Shown in pieces: positions 1-11,234 of a stretch of DNA of 64,000 nucleotides. The notes beneath the pieces were generated by a model that did no database searches, was not told the DNA's origin, and saw only the letters and a list, made by a program, of their open reading frames with translations. A program made the translations under genes and the position numbers. Source of the stretch: Lateolabrax maculatus (taxonomy: Eukaryota > Chordata > Actinopteri > Acropomatiformes > Lateolabracidae); assembly GCA_031216445.1 (NCBI GenBank), contig CM062197.1, positions 416,001-480,000 of the forward strand, read 5' to 3'. Every line of letters starts with the position of its first letter. Positions within the stretch are counted from its first letter, which is position 1.

Positions 1-1370
1 AGCATTAGAGTACAGAAGTATTCTCAGCTTCATGTAGTTAAAGTATCAGCAGTAGAGTTGTGGTTCTGATTAGAACGTTTTACCTTTTCGGACTAAAAAT
101 TGAGCATCGCATTAGTTCAGGCAGGCCACGGAGTCAAGCTCAGCTCAATATCCAGCTACATCAGCTGACCATTGCAATCCAGGAGCTGATGGATCAGCTG
201 ATTCCCTTCCACGCATCTATTGGTGATCTCACTCAGGGCGCCATATTCAAGCTGCTTCAGCCGCCTATCCTGGCTGCTTCCTCCACAAGCCGCTTCACAA
301 CCCACCTCCACCCCAGCTCCTCCCTTCATGCTGTGTCTGGCTTATCAATGTCATTTCTGTTGATGCTGCTCTGTTCTGGACCCTACGGGGGTTCTGCTGC
401 TGCTCTCCTGCCTTAGGCTTTCCACATCTGCACCTGGAAGGGCACGGAGGTCCCAGAACAGAGCATACCGCCAAATACATCATACTGCAAATATATCTAC
501 TGCATGTAGATCAAGTATTTTTGTCATTGGGGTCCTGAATGAACAATCATTGTTTGGAGGTGGGACTGACAGCAACTCAACTTCTACTTTAATCTCTACC
601 ATTATGCTGTTTTATGAGTATCTGAAGTACAGTGAACAGGTTGTACCGTCAGTTCAGATTTAGATTCACAGTCAGGTGAATGCATCAGATTTGGTAAACT
701 GGTTTCTTGTGTACAGTTTCCTGCCTCCGTCTCTTTGCCTTCAGTGGTTTATATGTTCGGAGGCTTGAGGAGCTGATGGCTGCTGTCAGTACTCAACAGT
801 GCATCAGTGATGAGGTGTTCCCTGAGTCCCAGTGAAGCAGAAACAAGCGACCCAACGTTTTAGTAACATCAGCAGCTCCAGGTATGAACTGCTGCTCCCA
901 GAGTTAATGATCAGTGCCAGTCACAAGAAGTACTCAGATATTTCAGTAAAAGTAGAAATATCACACTCTAAATATAGTGCAAGTAGAAGTTCAGAAGTAT
1001 TATCAGCCTTAATTATACTTAAAGACCAAAGTACAAGTACTCATTATGCAGAATGGCTTCTTTCTTTCTGTTATATATTATTATAGAATATAATATTATT
1101 CTGTTTTATCACTAACAAATACATGTAGTAGCATTTAGTGTTGTAGTTGGTCAGTGTGGAGACAATCATACTTATCATACAGTGTGTTTTAATGTAAAAA
1201 GTTTTAGACCCAAAGAGGACGTTTCAGGCTGGATTCTGTCGCCCATCTTCACTGAAACTCTTCAGGGGGGGAATTTACCCAAGTACATTTACTGAAGGAC
1301 TGTACTTCAGTACACATTCAAAGTACTTTACTGAGTATTCCTCCTCTTCCTCCTCTTCCTCCTCCTCCTC
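1..1370. other. gene-free flank with repeat fragments
   Basis: I see no exon here. The first 60 bases and about 900-1,150 contain degraded copies of a dispersed element with phrases such as tcatgtagttaaagtatcag and stretches of paired GTAC/AGTA words. The same phrase recurs near 11,100, 15,950 and 56,020, so it is an interspersed repeat. The short ORFs have no recognisable domain. Confidence 0.6.
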
Positions 1371-1522
1371 ATCCCAGAGTGAATATTCTACTTTTAACTC
1401 CACCACATTTATCTGACAGCTTTAGTTTCTTTACAGATTCAGATTTTTACACATGAAGAGTTTCTAAAATGTGAAGTTTAGTTCTAAATGAAACTCCAAC
1501 AGTTTGTCCAGCTGACAGCATC
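1371..1522 (+). repeat. direct repeat copy 1 (152 bp), outside the inverted-repeat arm
   Basis: The stretch from atcccagagtgaatattc to gctgacagcatc is repeated almost base for base at 1,798-1,949. Both copies are preceded by a CTC/TCC triplet run. It carries the CCACATTTATCTGACAGC core of a dispersed repeat also seen at about 4,750 and 11,700. The second copy sits inside the left inverted-repeat arm, so this arm has a partial tandem duplication. Confidence 0.8.
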
Positions 1523-2302
1523 GACAGGTGAGTCTGTGACTTCACAGCGGAGCCATGGAGGAGGGAAACAAAGGGACACCTGACCCCGCCCCGCCGGGCA
1601 GGGCCGTGTCACACAGCAGGTGTCACCTTTCAACAGAGGAACCAGTGGACACAAATACAAAAACCTGTTTATAAAATACACTATCTGTGAAGACTGTCGG
1701 AGGGAAATCATCCAATAATCCACAGAATCAACTACTGCACATAGTCCAGGTTTTTGTACTTTACTTCCTCCTCCTCCTCCTCCTCCTCCTCCTCCTCATC
1801 CCAGAGTGAATATTCTACTTTTTACTCCACCACATTTATCTGACAGCTTTAGTTCCTTTACAGATTCAGATTTTTACACATTTAGAGTTTCTAAAACGTG
1901 AAGTTTGGTTCTAAATGAAACTCCAACAGTTTGTCCAGCTGACAGCATCAGTCATTAATCAGTGAGTGGACTGACAGAACATGAAGCTGAACTCTTGTGA
2001 TGATGGTTGGACTCATTTTTCCTGTAAAATCATTTCCTGGCTGCAGCTTCTCAGATGTGAAGATTTGCTGCTTTTCCTTTGAATGATTTGAATCATGTGA
2101 ATGTGTTTTAATAATGTTGAGCTTTGGACTGTTGGTTGGACACAACAAGCATTGTGAAGGTGTCACTTTGGGCTCTGGCTCATTGTGACGCCATTTCTCA
2201 CTATTTTCACTATTGTTACAAAGCAAACGATCAATGGATCAATGGAGAAAATAATCAGCAGATGGATCCAGAATGAAAATAATCAGCAGCTGCAGTCCGA
2301 TA
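1518..2302 (-). repeat. left arm of a large inverted repeat flanking insulin
   Basis: The reverse complement of this 785-bp block matches 11,235-12,010 almost without change. Conceptual translations of the two arms are identical over 69 residues in one frame and differ by a single residue (N/D) over 92 in another. The clearest length difference is in the CTC triplet run. The arm contains a GC-rich piece (cccgccccgccgggcagg) that, in the right arm, lies in the presumed nipal4 promoter. Neither ORF is thought to be coding: both copies are simply the same DNA. Confidence 0.93.
1798..1949 (+). repeat. direct repeat copy 2 (152 bp)
   Basis: Second copy of the 1,371-1,522 block, of the same length, with scattered substitutions (for example tttttact for ttttaact). 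It lies wholly within the left inverted-repeat arm. Confidence 0.8.
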
Positions 2303-2464
2303 AAGAATGTAAGTATTGTTTTAGACGAACGTCCACCCTTTGAGGTTTAATGGATCTTTTCTCAGGGTGGTGATCATATGTGTTTTGTAGTTTAAACTAA
2401 AATCAGTTGACAAGCTCACAAGTTATTTTTCATATATCACGTGTGGGTTTTGGTAAATCTCAGT

Positions 2465-2610
2465 ATCTGTTGGATGGATTTTGACAAACATTCATGCTCG
2501 CCACTGACTTCTGTAGCGCCACCATGAGGTCACATGTTTGCTCTTAAGTGAAATGTTATTGGATGGATTATTATTACCATTAAAGTAGATTCAGTTGAAA
2601 CAAATAAAAA
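2465..2610 (+). repeat. fragment of a dispersed teleost repeat
   Basis: Text such as ttggatggattttgacaaa followed by cattcatgctcgccac and gcgccaccatgaggtc matches, in diverged form, other blocks of this window near 23,780, 26,300 and 60,940. I recognise it as a widespread percomorph interspersed repeat but cannot assign it to a class. Confidence 0.55.
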
Positions 2611-2680
2611 TGAAATGTCCCCAGATTGTATTGCAATGCATATTCATTCTTTAATTCAAAAGAGAATCAGAAAAATGTGG

Positions 2681-3526
2681 AGGATCTGGACTCTGAAGAG
2701 GGATCTGGGCTCTGAAGAGGGATCTGGACTCTGAAGAGGGATCTGGGCTCTGAAGAAGGATCTGGGCTCTGAAGAAGGATCTGGGCTCTGAAGAGGGATC
2801 TGGGCTCTGAAGAAGGATCTGGGCTCTGAAGAGGGATCTGGGCTCTGAAGAGGGATCTGGGCTCTGAAGAGGGATCTCTGCTCTGAAGAAGGATCTGGGC
2901 TCTGAAGAAGGATCTGGGCTCTGAAGAGGGATCTGGGCTCTGAAGAAGGATCTGGGCTCTGAAGAAGGATCTGGGCTCTGAAGAGGGATCTGGGCTCTGA
3001 AGAAGGATCTGGGCTCTGAAGAGGGATCTGGGCTCTGAAGAGGGATCTGGGCTCTGAAGCGGGATCTGGACTCTGAAGAGGGATCTCTGCTCTGAAGAAG
3101 GATCTGGGCTCTGAAGAAGGATCTGGGCTCTGAAGAGGGATCTGGGCTCTGAAGATGGATCTGGACTCTGAAGAGGGATCTCTGCTCTGAAGAAGGATCT
3201 CTGCTCTGAAGAAGGATCTGGGCTCTGAAGAAGGATCTGGGCTCTGAAGAGGGATCTGGGCTCTGAAGAAGGATCTGGGCTCTGAAGAGGGATCTGGGCT
3301 CTGAAGAAGGATCTGGGCTCTGAAGAGGGATCTGGGCTCTGAAGAGGGATCTGGACTCTGAAGAGGGATCTCTGCTCTGAAGAAGGATCTGGGCTCTGAA
3401 GAAGGATCTGGGCTCTGAAGAGGGATCTGGGCTCTGAAGAAGGATCTGGGCTCTGAAGAGGGATCTGGGCTCTGAAGAAGGATCTGGGCTCTGAAGAAGG
3501 ATCTGGGCTCTGAAGAAGGATCTGGA
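2681..3526. repeat. 19-bp minisatellite, about 44 copies
   Basis: A tandem array of the unit gatctgggctctgaagaag and close variants (ggg/gga, gggctct/ggactct/tctgctct). Because 19 x 3 = 57, the array reads as a repeating 19-residue pattern in any frame free of stops, giving a long artefactual - strand ORF (2,651-3,577). Variant units recur in the same order over several hundred bases, so there is higher-order structure, probably from duplication of multi-unit blocks. Confidence 0.96.
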
Positions 3527-4079
3527 TTCAGTAGGTAACTTCAGGTTTGGGTTTTTAGTCTTACGACAGTGGTTCACTTCTTATGGTAACGGATGCTGCA
3601 CAGCTAACCTGCTCCGGAGCAGGTTGTGTTCCAGATAACAGATCAATGTTTATGACATCACCGCCCACTGACCAATCAGAGTTCCCGTGGAGCTAGTTAA
3701 GTTAAGTGAAGCCAGATAAGGAAGAGATACCCCGGGTATGTCGAAACTGCTTCCTAGTCCAGGCCTCAGATGAGAACAGGGAATGCATTTCACTCAATCT
3801 TCAGCCCAGACATGCAGTTTCAGTTATAAGCGCCATGTTGTGAGTGCAGACACATTCAGGAAATACTTTGTTTGTGTGCAAAGAAGGGACGGGCCCTGAC
3901 TGCCGTCCATATCCTCATACTTCTTCACTGTGGTTCCCACCAAACACACAATCTTCCTGTAGTTTGGAGCTTTCTCTCTTCCTGCAGGTGTTTGTGCCTC
4001 TGGAGCTGTAGAGTCTGGATCTGTGACTGCAGCCGTCTACTGCCCCCATGTTCCTGCTCCACACTCACTGCTGCACTGA

Positions 4080-4300
4080 TTATTATTAGTCTGATTATTA
4101 TGTTGTCTGTCCTCCCCCTCTCTCTCCTCTCTCCCCCTCTCTCTTCCCCTTTCAACCCAACTGGGTGGAGGCAGATGTCCTCCACCCAGAGCCTGGTTCT
4201 GCTCCAGGTTTCTACCTGTTAAAGGGAGTTTTTCCTTCCACTGTCACCAAGTGCTGCTCATGGTGGAAGAAGAGTCCTGAGAAAACTTCTGTTATGAAAC
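4080..4300 (+). repeat. dispersed teleost repeat with CT-rich head
   Basis: A tct/cccctctc tract is followed by cagagcctggttctgctcc, aggtttctacctgttaaagg and gagtttttccttccactgtc. I recognise this wording as a very common interspersed repeat of fish genomes. The copy here is incomplete and diverged. Confidence 0.6.
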
Positions 4301-4508
4301 TCATCAAAATCTATTTTGGATTTACAAAATTCAAAATACACAACTGTTTTTGTATTTTAAATTATCTGACAAAGGAACATGAGCATATATGAGTGATGAG
4401 TGCATCACGAGGGCACCTGGTGGTCTGGAGAACAGGTAACCGCCTGAGAGAAGTGAGCTGGAGACAGAGACTCATACAGAGTGCTGGAGGCTAGAGAGAG
4501 ACCATCAT

Positions 4509-4648
4509 CATCACATGAACACATGAAGCCATGAAGAGGCTGTAACCTTCATCACATGAACACATGAAGCCATGAAGAGGCTGTAACCTTCATCACATGA
4601 ACACATGAAGCCATGAGGAGGCTGTAACCTTCATCACATGAACACATA
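4509..4648 (+). repeat. 41-bp tandem repeat, about 3.4 copies
   Basis: The unit beginning catcacatgaacacatgaag and ending gaggctgtaacctt occurs at about 4,509, 4,550 and 4,591, with a partial fourth copy. The first two units are identical, and the third has one change (gaggag for gaagag). Confidence 0.92.
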
Positions 4649-4664
4649 TAAAGGTGAGGAGGCT

Positions 4665-4815
4665 GTATTTAGAGGTACTTGTACTTTAGTATTTCTATTT
4701 TATGCTCTTTTATTCTTATACTTTTATACTATACAAATATTACACTCTTTACTGCACTACATTTATCTGACAGCTTTAGTTACTTTACAGAGTCAGGTTA
4801 TTAAAACTAAATCTA
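4665..4815 (+). repeat. dispersed repeat, TACTTT/TTTATCTGACAGC family
   Basis: Contains ggtacttgtactttagta, a run of tatactttta words, then ctacatttatctgacagc and tttagttactttacag. Related copies in this window lie at about 1,290-1,440, 1,755-1,900, 50,270-50,420, 56,880-57,010 and 59,500-59,630 on the + strand, and at about 7,140-7,480, 11,690-11,770 and 25,230-25,380 on the - strand. Confidence 0.7.
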
Positions 4816-5799
4816 ATCAATAATAACCAATGATGAAAAATATTATTAAAGATGAAACTACCAGCACGATATAAAGTCATTAAAATGACAATTCACCTTC
4901 ACCTGATGTTGTGTTTTAATGCAGAATAAAGGCTTGTGGATGAATGGCGCCCTCTTTAGAGAGTGTTGTGACCTTGGAACCGAAGTTCCAGGGCACTGGA
5001 CCAAAAATTCTAAGTTTTAGTTGTAATCAATCATTCAAGATATTCCTCATTAGTGTTCAAAAAAATCAGCTGGAGACAAAGTTCTGGGCAACAAAAGACT
5101 TAATGTCGACATTAAAGGAGAGATGTTCAAAGTGCACACAAGTTACACTTGAAGAGCTCTGACCTGTACTGGTATGGGCCCCGACCTTTATACTCTTAGA
5201 TCACACACCACGCCTAGTGTCCATCCTCTTTAATACTGATTTCAACTGTTTTGTTACACCATTAGGTTATTTCCATGATATTCTTACTGTATGCAGCATG
5301 GCTCCTGTCATGAGCCTGGCCTCAAATTACACCAGTATTCCCCGTTCTTTCACTCAGGTTTCATGTTTACCTACGTTTTCACTGCTCCTACACACACTTG
5401 TTTCTAACTCATTCTGATGTTTTTTTAAAAAAAGAAAACAAACATAATTGGTGTGTATGCTTCAAAGTTACAGTCAGATGCAGCATATTCAAAGCAGTGA
5501 AGGTTACATAAGGTACATGTTCATGAGCAAGATCCCACCGGCTCATACCAGGTCACCCCTGCAGGTGCACTTGGGTTCATGGCTGGGTCAGTGAGGATCA
5601 CAAGTGAAAATCATATCAAGTATGTTTTTTATGGATCATTTCTAACATCTACTTCTCATTATTATACTTCTTAACTATCACACATCATAACATATTTTGT
5701 CATCAGTTAGCATTGCATTTTATCTTTTCCAGCACATCACATGTCTTATTGAAAAATATACCACAAGAGATAATGTTCAGTCTCAGAGGAGGAGGAAGT

Positions 5800-5960
5800 G
5801 TTCAGGTCTTTTACTGCAGAAAAGTACTAATACACACTGTAAATAATGTGTTAAAGTAAAGTACTAACACACTGTAAACACTCTGCTACAGTAAAAGTAC
5901 TAAAACACAGTGTAAATACTGTTTTGCAGTAAAAGTATAGTATAATCAGTAAAATAAATA
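5800..5960 (-). repeat. dispersed repeat, AGTAAAAGTACTAA family
   Basis: Shows three near-repeats of acactgtaaa with agtaaaagtacta, the reverse orientation of the TACTTT family. It is similar to about 10,990-11,130 and 15,850-15,960. It is a diverged copy with no coding content. Confidence 0.6.
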
Positions 5961-6656
5961 ATAACATAAATATTTACAAATGTCAATGTTTCTAATTGTG
6001 TTCAGGCTTTTTTAACTTTTAACTCTTTCTCTGAGATCAAGATCACGATAACTGCAGCTTTAATGTTACTGTCCAACAAAAGTCTGTTCATTTCAAGTGA
6101 GAGCATCATGATTCATCTACAAATTAACCGTTAATGCAGAAGTATTCAGGTGGTGAAGTTACGTATGCGGATGTGAGGATACAGATGGGTGAAAGGAAGT
6201 GGGAAACGAAACACTCTGCAGAAACAATGGAGTACTGGCAGCTCAGAGTCCATCATCAGCACAGCAAGTTAGCAGCTTTAAAACATAATAAATGCAACGT
6301 GTTGGATCCTTCAGTGTGACACTCAGGGTGTCTCTATCCCTGATGAAACCACAGAACAAAGAATCTTCTTGCTCTTAACATACTGCATATTTCTTTGTCT
6401 TTAAGTGACTCTTTTAACAAACCAAATGAGTATGTATTTGTCGACGCATTGCTAATTTAACATAAAACCTGAAATATTTTCCTTATTTGGTGTAATATCA
6501 GTGCTTCAGGTCAGGGTCAAGTCTGGTTCATGAAATGTGGAAGCTCACTTTGTGGCAGAGTTACCACTTCAATACTTTTCTACAGATTTGGTTTTAATAA
6601 GTTCAGAGAAAAATGGAAGTAATATTTAAAGGAAAATAATTGGTCGGTTTTGCAAC

Positions 6657-6691
<35 letters not shown>
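6657..6691 (+). repeat. (ATT)n microsatellite
   Basis: About eleven ATT triplets with no interruption, at the head of the interspersed repeat that follows. Confidence 0.95.
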
Positions 6692-6692
<1 letters not shown>

Positions 6693-6800
6693 ATGGACTG
6701 CATTTCTATTATGCTTTTCTAGTCTAGCGACCACTCAAAGCGCTTCACAGCACATGCCAACATTCACCCGTTCACTCACACATTCATACACTGATGGCCA
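6692..6800 (+). repeat. dispersed teleost repeat
   Basis: Contains ttttctagtctagcgaccac, tcaaagcgcttcacagcac and cacacattcatacactgatg. This wording belongs to a common fish interspersed repeat that often follows an A/T-rich microsatellite, as here. Confidence 0.6.
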
Positions 6801-7139
6801 GGGAGCCAAAACAAAATCAATTAATACAAAGCAAACTGAACAGATGAGAATTTAAATGAAGTTGGACTGACAGGCGGTTCAGAGGCAGCAGCCCGGATGC
6901 TTTCTGGGACGTCGTCTCTCTGATTCTGAGAAGTTCTCAGAGACTCTTTCTGTTTTGCGTCCTCCTGGTGACGCTCGTCACGGTTGGACGAATTTTCCAA
7001 ACGCTCCGTCAGCATATGACACCCATTAAGCTCTGTGTGTGATGGAGCAGCTGGTGAAGACTCTGGGTTTCTGTGTGCTCATGTCTTTCATCACTGGCTG
7101 ACAGACGTGGAGGAAAAAAACTCACATTTCCTAACACAG

Positions 7140-7480
7140 TGGAAAAATACTCTGTTACAAGTTAAAGTCCTGCATAAAGAATGTATACAAAAGTATTAGC
7201 ATCAAAATAAAGTATCCAAAGTAAAAGTACCTATTATGCAGAAGAATTTATCTGATGTTACTGATTGTATCATTGGATCATTGATCCTTAAAGTGTTGAT
7301 CACATTAAAGGTAGAACTCATTTTAATGACTTTATCTGCTGCTTGTCAATGTGCCCCCTGGGATCAATAAAGTTTTATCTTAATCTATAATATTACATCA
7401 TAATTTATTTGTTGGTTATATTTCATATTATTACTCTGAATCTGCAAAGTAACTGAAGTTGTCAGATACACATAAGGGAG
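7140..7480 (-). repeat. composite dispersed repeat with a LINE-like tail
   Basis: Begins with AGTAAAAGTAC-type text and includes tgccccctgggatcaataaa, a phrase resembling the 3' end of fish non-LTR elements. It then continues with ctgaatctgcaaagtaactg, the reverse of the TTTACAGATTCAG core. Two elements are probably nested. Confidence 0.5.
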
Positions 7481-8104
7481 TAAAATGTATAATATTGGAC
7501 TGAAATGCAGTTTCTTAAAATTATGAAGTTGTAGAAAACGTAAATAAAGTAAAGTATCTTACATTTGTTCTTAGGTTCATCCTGCAGTAAATGTACTTGT
7601 GACTTTCCTGCTGGGTGCCCAAAGAGAAACTTGATCTTCCAGGTTCTGATCCTCAAGGAAGAAAATCCCATTGACGTTTGTCACAGTTCTAATAACTTAA
7701 CTGCAGCCGTCAGCAGAGTCGAGTGGTTCTCTCCTAATGTTGTTTAGTCAGTACTTCTGTTTTTAGCAGCTTTTATGAAAGACAGGTAAATAAATGCTCA
7801 ATAGTCAAGTTTTCACAAATGATGACCTAATTTCCAGAAAACTGTCAAATAAAACAGGAGATTCTGCTGGTTTCCACTGAGTTCATCCGTTGGTGAGACA
7901 AACAGCAGCTTTAGATGTCGTTTTTAATAAAGATATAAATGAGCTCAGCACCTGTTGGGCTGCTGAGCTCAGCAGGGGGCTGATTGGTGATCAATATTTG
8001 TCTATAAGAGGTGATCAGATCATGTCGGATCATTAGCTCTGTTTGACTTACAGAGTGCTGCAGGCAGCCAATCAGAAGGTACCTGAGTCACCTAAAGTCT
8101 GCTG

Positions 8105-8123
8105 ACACACACTCACACTCACT

Positions 8124-8165
<42 letters not shown>

Positions 8166-9485
8166 CACACACTCACACTCACACACTCACACACACACTC
8201 ACACACACACACTCTCACACACACACACTCACACACACACACTCACACACACACACACACACACTCACACACACACTCACACTCACACACTCACACACTC
8301 ACACACACTCACACTCACATACTCACACACACACACTCACACACACTCACACTCACACACACACTCACACACTCACTCTCACACACACACACTCACACAC
8401 ACACACTCACACTCACACTCACTCTCACACACACACACACTCACACACACACACACACACACTCACACACACTCACACTCACACACTCACACACACTCAC
8501 ACTCACATACTCACACACACTCACTCACACATTCACACACACACACACTCACTCACACACTCACTCACACACTCACACACACACTCACACACACTCACAC
8601 ACACACTCACACACACACACACGCTCACACACACTCACACACACACTCACACACACACACACACTCACACACACACACTCACACACACTCACACTCACTC
8701 ACACACTCACACACACACTCACACACACTCACACACACACTCACACACTCACACACACACTCACACTCACTCAAACACTCACACACACTCACACACACAC
8801 TCACACACACACACTCACACTCACTCAAACACTCACACACACTCACACACACACTCACGCTCACACACACTCACACACACACTCACACACACTCACACTC
8901 ACTCAAACACTCACACACACTCACACACACACTCACACACACACACTCACACTCACTCAAACACTCACACACACTCACACACACACTCACGCTCACACAC
9001 ACTCACACACACACTCACACACACTCACACTCACTCAAACACTCACACACACTCACACACACACTCACGCTCACACACACTCACACACACACTCACACAC
9101 ACACACACACACTCACACACACTCACACACACACTCACACACTCACACACACACTCACACACACACTCACACACACACACACACACTCACACACACTCAC
9201 ACACACACTCACACACTCACACACACACTCACACACACACTCACACACACACACTCACACTCACTCAAACACTCACACACACTCACACACACACTCACAC
9301 ACACACTCACGCTCACACACACTCACACACACACTCACACACTCACACACACACTCACACACACACTCACGCTCACACACACTCACACACACACTCACAC
9401 ACTCACACACACACTCACACACACACTCACGCTCACACACACTCACACACACACTCACACACACACACACACTCACACACACACA
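8105..9485. repeat. 1.4-kb CA/TCAC satellite directly upstream of insulin
   Basis: The + strand is almost entirely CA with regularly spaced T insertions (cacactcacacacac). Sub-blocks are repeated: cactcactcaaacactcac recurs from about 8,760 to 9,270, and a unit of about 61 bp containing cactcacgctcacacac recurs at about 9,300, 9,361 and 9,421. G appears only in the cgctc variant. The Cys/Val-rich ORFs on the - strand are artefacts of the repeat. The array stops about 33 bp before the insulin TATA box. Confidence 0.97.
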
Positions 9486-9517
9486 GCAGTGGGCGTGTCC
9501 AGGAGGAGGAAGAGGAG

Positions 9518-9523
9518 TATAAA
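9518..9523 (+). promoter_or_regulatory. ins: insulin TATA box
   Basis: TATAAA lies in the context gaggagtataaatgaag, about 30 bp before the inferred start of the untranslated first exon, with a ggcgtgtcc GC-type box 28 bp upstream. A second ggggcgtgtcc occurs in the first intron at about 9,909. Vertebrate insulin genes usually have a TATA promoter and an untranslated first exon, which fits this layout. Confidence 0.75.
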
Positions 9524-9547
9524 TGAAGAGGAGTCCTTCTGTTCTGC

Positions 9548-9639
9548 CTCACACCAACCAGCTCTCAGCTGCTCTGCTTCTGCTCCTGCTCTTCATCACA
9601 GAGTCTCCTCCTCCTCCTCCTCCTCCTCCGACTCTACAG
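9548..9639 (+). other. ins: insulin 5'-UTR exon 1 (inferred)
   Basis: The end is set by a good donor, ctctacag/gtgagt, at 9,639/9,640. The start is an estimate from the TATA box. The matching acceptor is tgtgtgtgcag at 9,973, placing 12 bases of leader in front of the ATG. A 5'-UTR intron is a conserved feature of insulin genes. The exon carries a CTC triplet run. Confidence 0.65.
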
Positions 9640-9985
9640 GTGAGTTGTTCTCCTCTTCCTCCTCTAGCTACTCCTTCATGTCTTCATCCAGATCTTGAGG
9701 TGAGCATCTTCCTCCTCCTCCTCCTCCTGCTCTCCTCTCTCCCTCCTCTGTACGTTCATCACCTCCTTTACTCGTTTCCCGTCCATATATGTATTTTTTT
9801 TATTATTCTTATTTCTAGCAGGAGTTATTGATGAATGAGATGTCCTGATCAGGTGTGATCAGGCTGATTGATGAAGCTTTTGTCTTGGCCACAGAAGATA
9901 AATGAAAGGGGCGTGTCCACTTTAATAACGGACCTTCATCCAATCATGTAAAACCTTGAGTATGTGTGTGCAGCTCTCCTCCATC

Positions 9986-10169
9986 ATGGCGGCTCTGTGG
10001 CTCCAGTCTGTCTCCCTGCTGGTCTTGCTGATCGTCTCGTGGTCGGGGTCCCAGGCCGTGGCACCCCCGCAGCACCTGTGTGGCTCTCACCTGGTCGACG
10101 CCCTCTACCTGGTCTGTGGGGACAGAGGCTTCTTCTACAACCCCAAGAGAGACGTGGACCCTCTGATGG
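9986..10169 (+). CDS. ins: insulin coding exon 1: signal peptide, B chain, start of C-peptide
   Basis: Ends CTGATGG/GTGAGA after DPLM. It contains the signal peptide, B chain and first KR cleavage site. Confidence 0.95.
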
Positions 10170-10412
10170 GTGAGACCATCTGAAAACCTCCTCACCAAAC
10201 AGACCACATGTTCAAAAAGCATGTGTGAAAATGTGTTTGTCCCGCCAGGTTTCCTCCCCCCCAAGGCGGGCGGCGCTGCGGCGGGCGGCGAGAACGAGGT
10301 GGCAGAGTTCGCCTTCAAGGACCAGATGGAAATGATGGTGAAGCGGGGCATCGTGGAGCAGTGCTGCCACAAGCCCTGCAACATCTTCGACCTGCAGAAC
10401 TACTGCAACTGA
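9986..10412 (+). CDS. ins: preproinsulin (complete, two coding exons)
   Basis: Encodes secreted insulin, the pancreatic beta-cell hormone that lowers blood glucose through the insulin receptor. Exons 9,986-10,169 and 10,249-10,412 give 115 residues. The parts are a signal peptide of about 24 residues ending GSQA, a B chain starting VAPPQHLCGSHLVDALYLVC, a KR site, a C-peptide (DVDPLMG...MMV), a second KR, and a 21-residue A chain starting GIVEQCC and ending QNYCN. All six cysteines that form the three disulfides are present. The 79-bp intron interrupts the C-peptide in phase 1, the conserved insulin position. The start is the first ATG after the 5'-UTR intron and opens the signal peptide MAALWLQS. 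The C-peptide is rich in Gly/Ala. Teleosts can carry two insulin genes. This sequence resembles the main pancreatic form, but the copy cannot be named from one locus. Confidence 0.98.
10249..10412 (+). CDS. ins: insulin coding exon 2: rest of C-peptide, A chain, stop
   Basis: Opens after cccgccag with GFLPPKAGG and ends QNYCN-TGA. The C-peptide Gly/Ala run GGAAAGGEN comes from a GC-rich stretch (ggcgggcggcgctgcggc). Confidence 0.95.
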
Positions 10413-10508
10413 GCAGCGCCTCGCATGCCCCCCACCCCCCCGACCCCCGTGCACCGCTCTCTGACAAACCAACGGCTGAGAAATGGATGAAATTATTTTT
10501 CCTAAAAA

Positions 10509-10514
10509 AATAAA
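10509..10514 (+). terminator. ins: insulin polyadenylation signal
   Basis: AATAAA lies in ctaaaaaaataaagttttg, 97 bp after the stop codon, with a T/G-containing stretch downstream. The short 3' UTR is normal for insulin. Confidence 0.85.
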
Positions 10515-11234
10515 GTTTTGTGAATTGAAAGAATCAAGATGCAATTTTCATTATTTCCATGAGTTCAATTAACTGACTGCAGTTTACAGTGCAGCCAAAC
10601 AAACTGGTGTTGTCCATCTGATCGGATGCTGCACACACAGCCAGTAGCTCTGAATAACCCAAACTCCATCACCTGGAAGTCTTAGTGAACTATTTTGTAA
10701 TACTGTGAAGTTATTACGAGTTCCCTCACACATGGAAAATCAAAAACTGAAAACAAAACAGAAATGCCTGAGATATTTCTCTGAATGTGGTATTTCAAAG
10801 TTGTGACATCTCTGGATCAATTCAAATTATTTTAAACTGTATTAGAAGCACACACCAAATTCATAATTTCCTTTTATTATCTATTTTTCCTTATTTCCCA
10901 AAATGATTATGATTCATAAATGCTGTGATGTTATTCTCACATCTGCCACCAGGGGGCAGCAACCCCACTGTGACAACAGCAACAGCAGAGGAGGAAGAAG
11001 AACTCAGGTTCTCCACTGCAGTAAAAGTACTAAAACTCTGTAGAAAGTACTGCAGTGAAACTGTTCCTCAGTAAAAGTCTGTGAGTATAATCAGTAACAT
11101 GTAGTTAAAGTATTTCCACAGTAAAATGTCCCTGTGCCTGTTGTACTATTATATATTCTATCATTAGATTATTATTCCTCATCATTCATGGAAAAGCAGG
11201 ATTTTACTGTTGGAGCTCATTTTGAACTGTTTTG
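10515..11234. other. intergenic interval between insulin and the right inverted-repeat arm
   Basis: No exon seen. About 10,990-11,160 is a reverse-oriented copy of the dispersed AGTAAAAGTAC family (gcagtaaaagtactaaaac, tgtagttaaagtatttcc). The remainder is A/T-rich single-copy-looking DNA. Confidence 0.6.

Larger units (their letters stand above)
3527..8104. other. gene-free interval with interspersed repeats
   Basis: No exon was recognised in this 4.6-kb stretch. It holds the repeats listed separately (about 4,080-4,300, 4,509-4,648, 4,665-4,815, 5,800-5,960, 6,657-6,800, 7,140-7,480). The remainder is A/T-rich with only short ORFs that lack domains. Confidence 0.6.

Noticed and set aside
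1484..2226. Two ORFs repeated, in reverse order, at 11,311-12,107, looking like a conserved gene pair
   Set aside because: Identity extends beyond the ORFs and covers the whole inverted-repeat arms, so the match reflects duplicated DNA rather than coding constraint.
2651..3577. 308-residue ORF on the - strand, RAQILLQSPDPSSEPRS-type repeats
   Set aside because: It is a by-product of a 19-bp tandem repeat. No domain, promoter or splice context supports a protein.
8105..9485. Tandem repeats as a possible CRISPR array
   Set aside because: There are no unique spacers, the units are simple CA-type sequence, and the genome is a fish.
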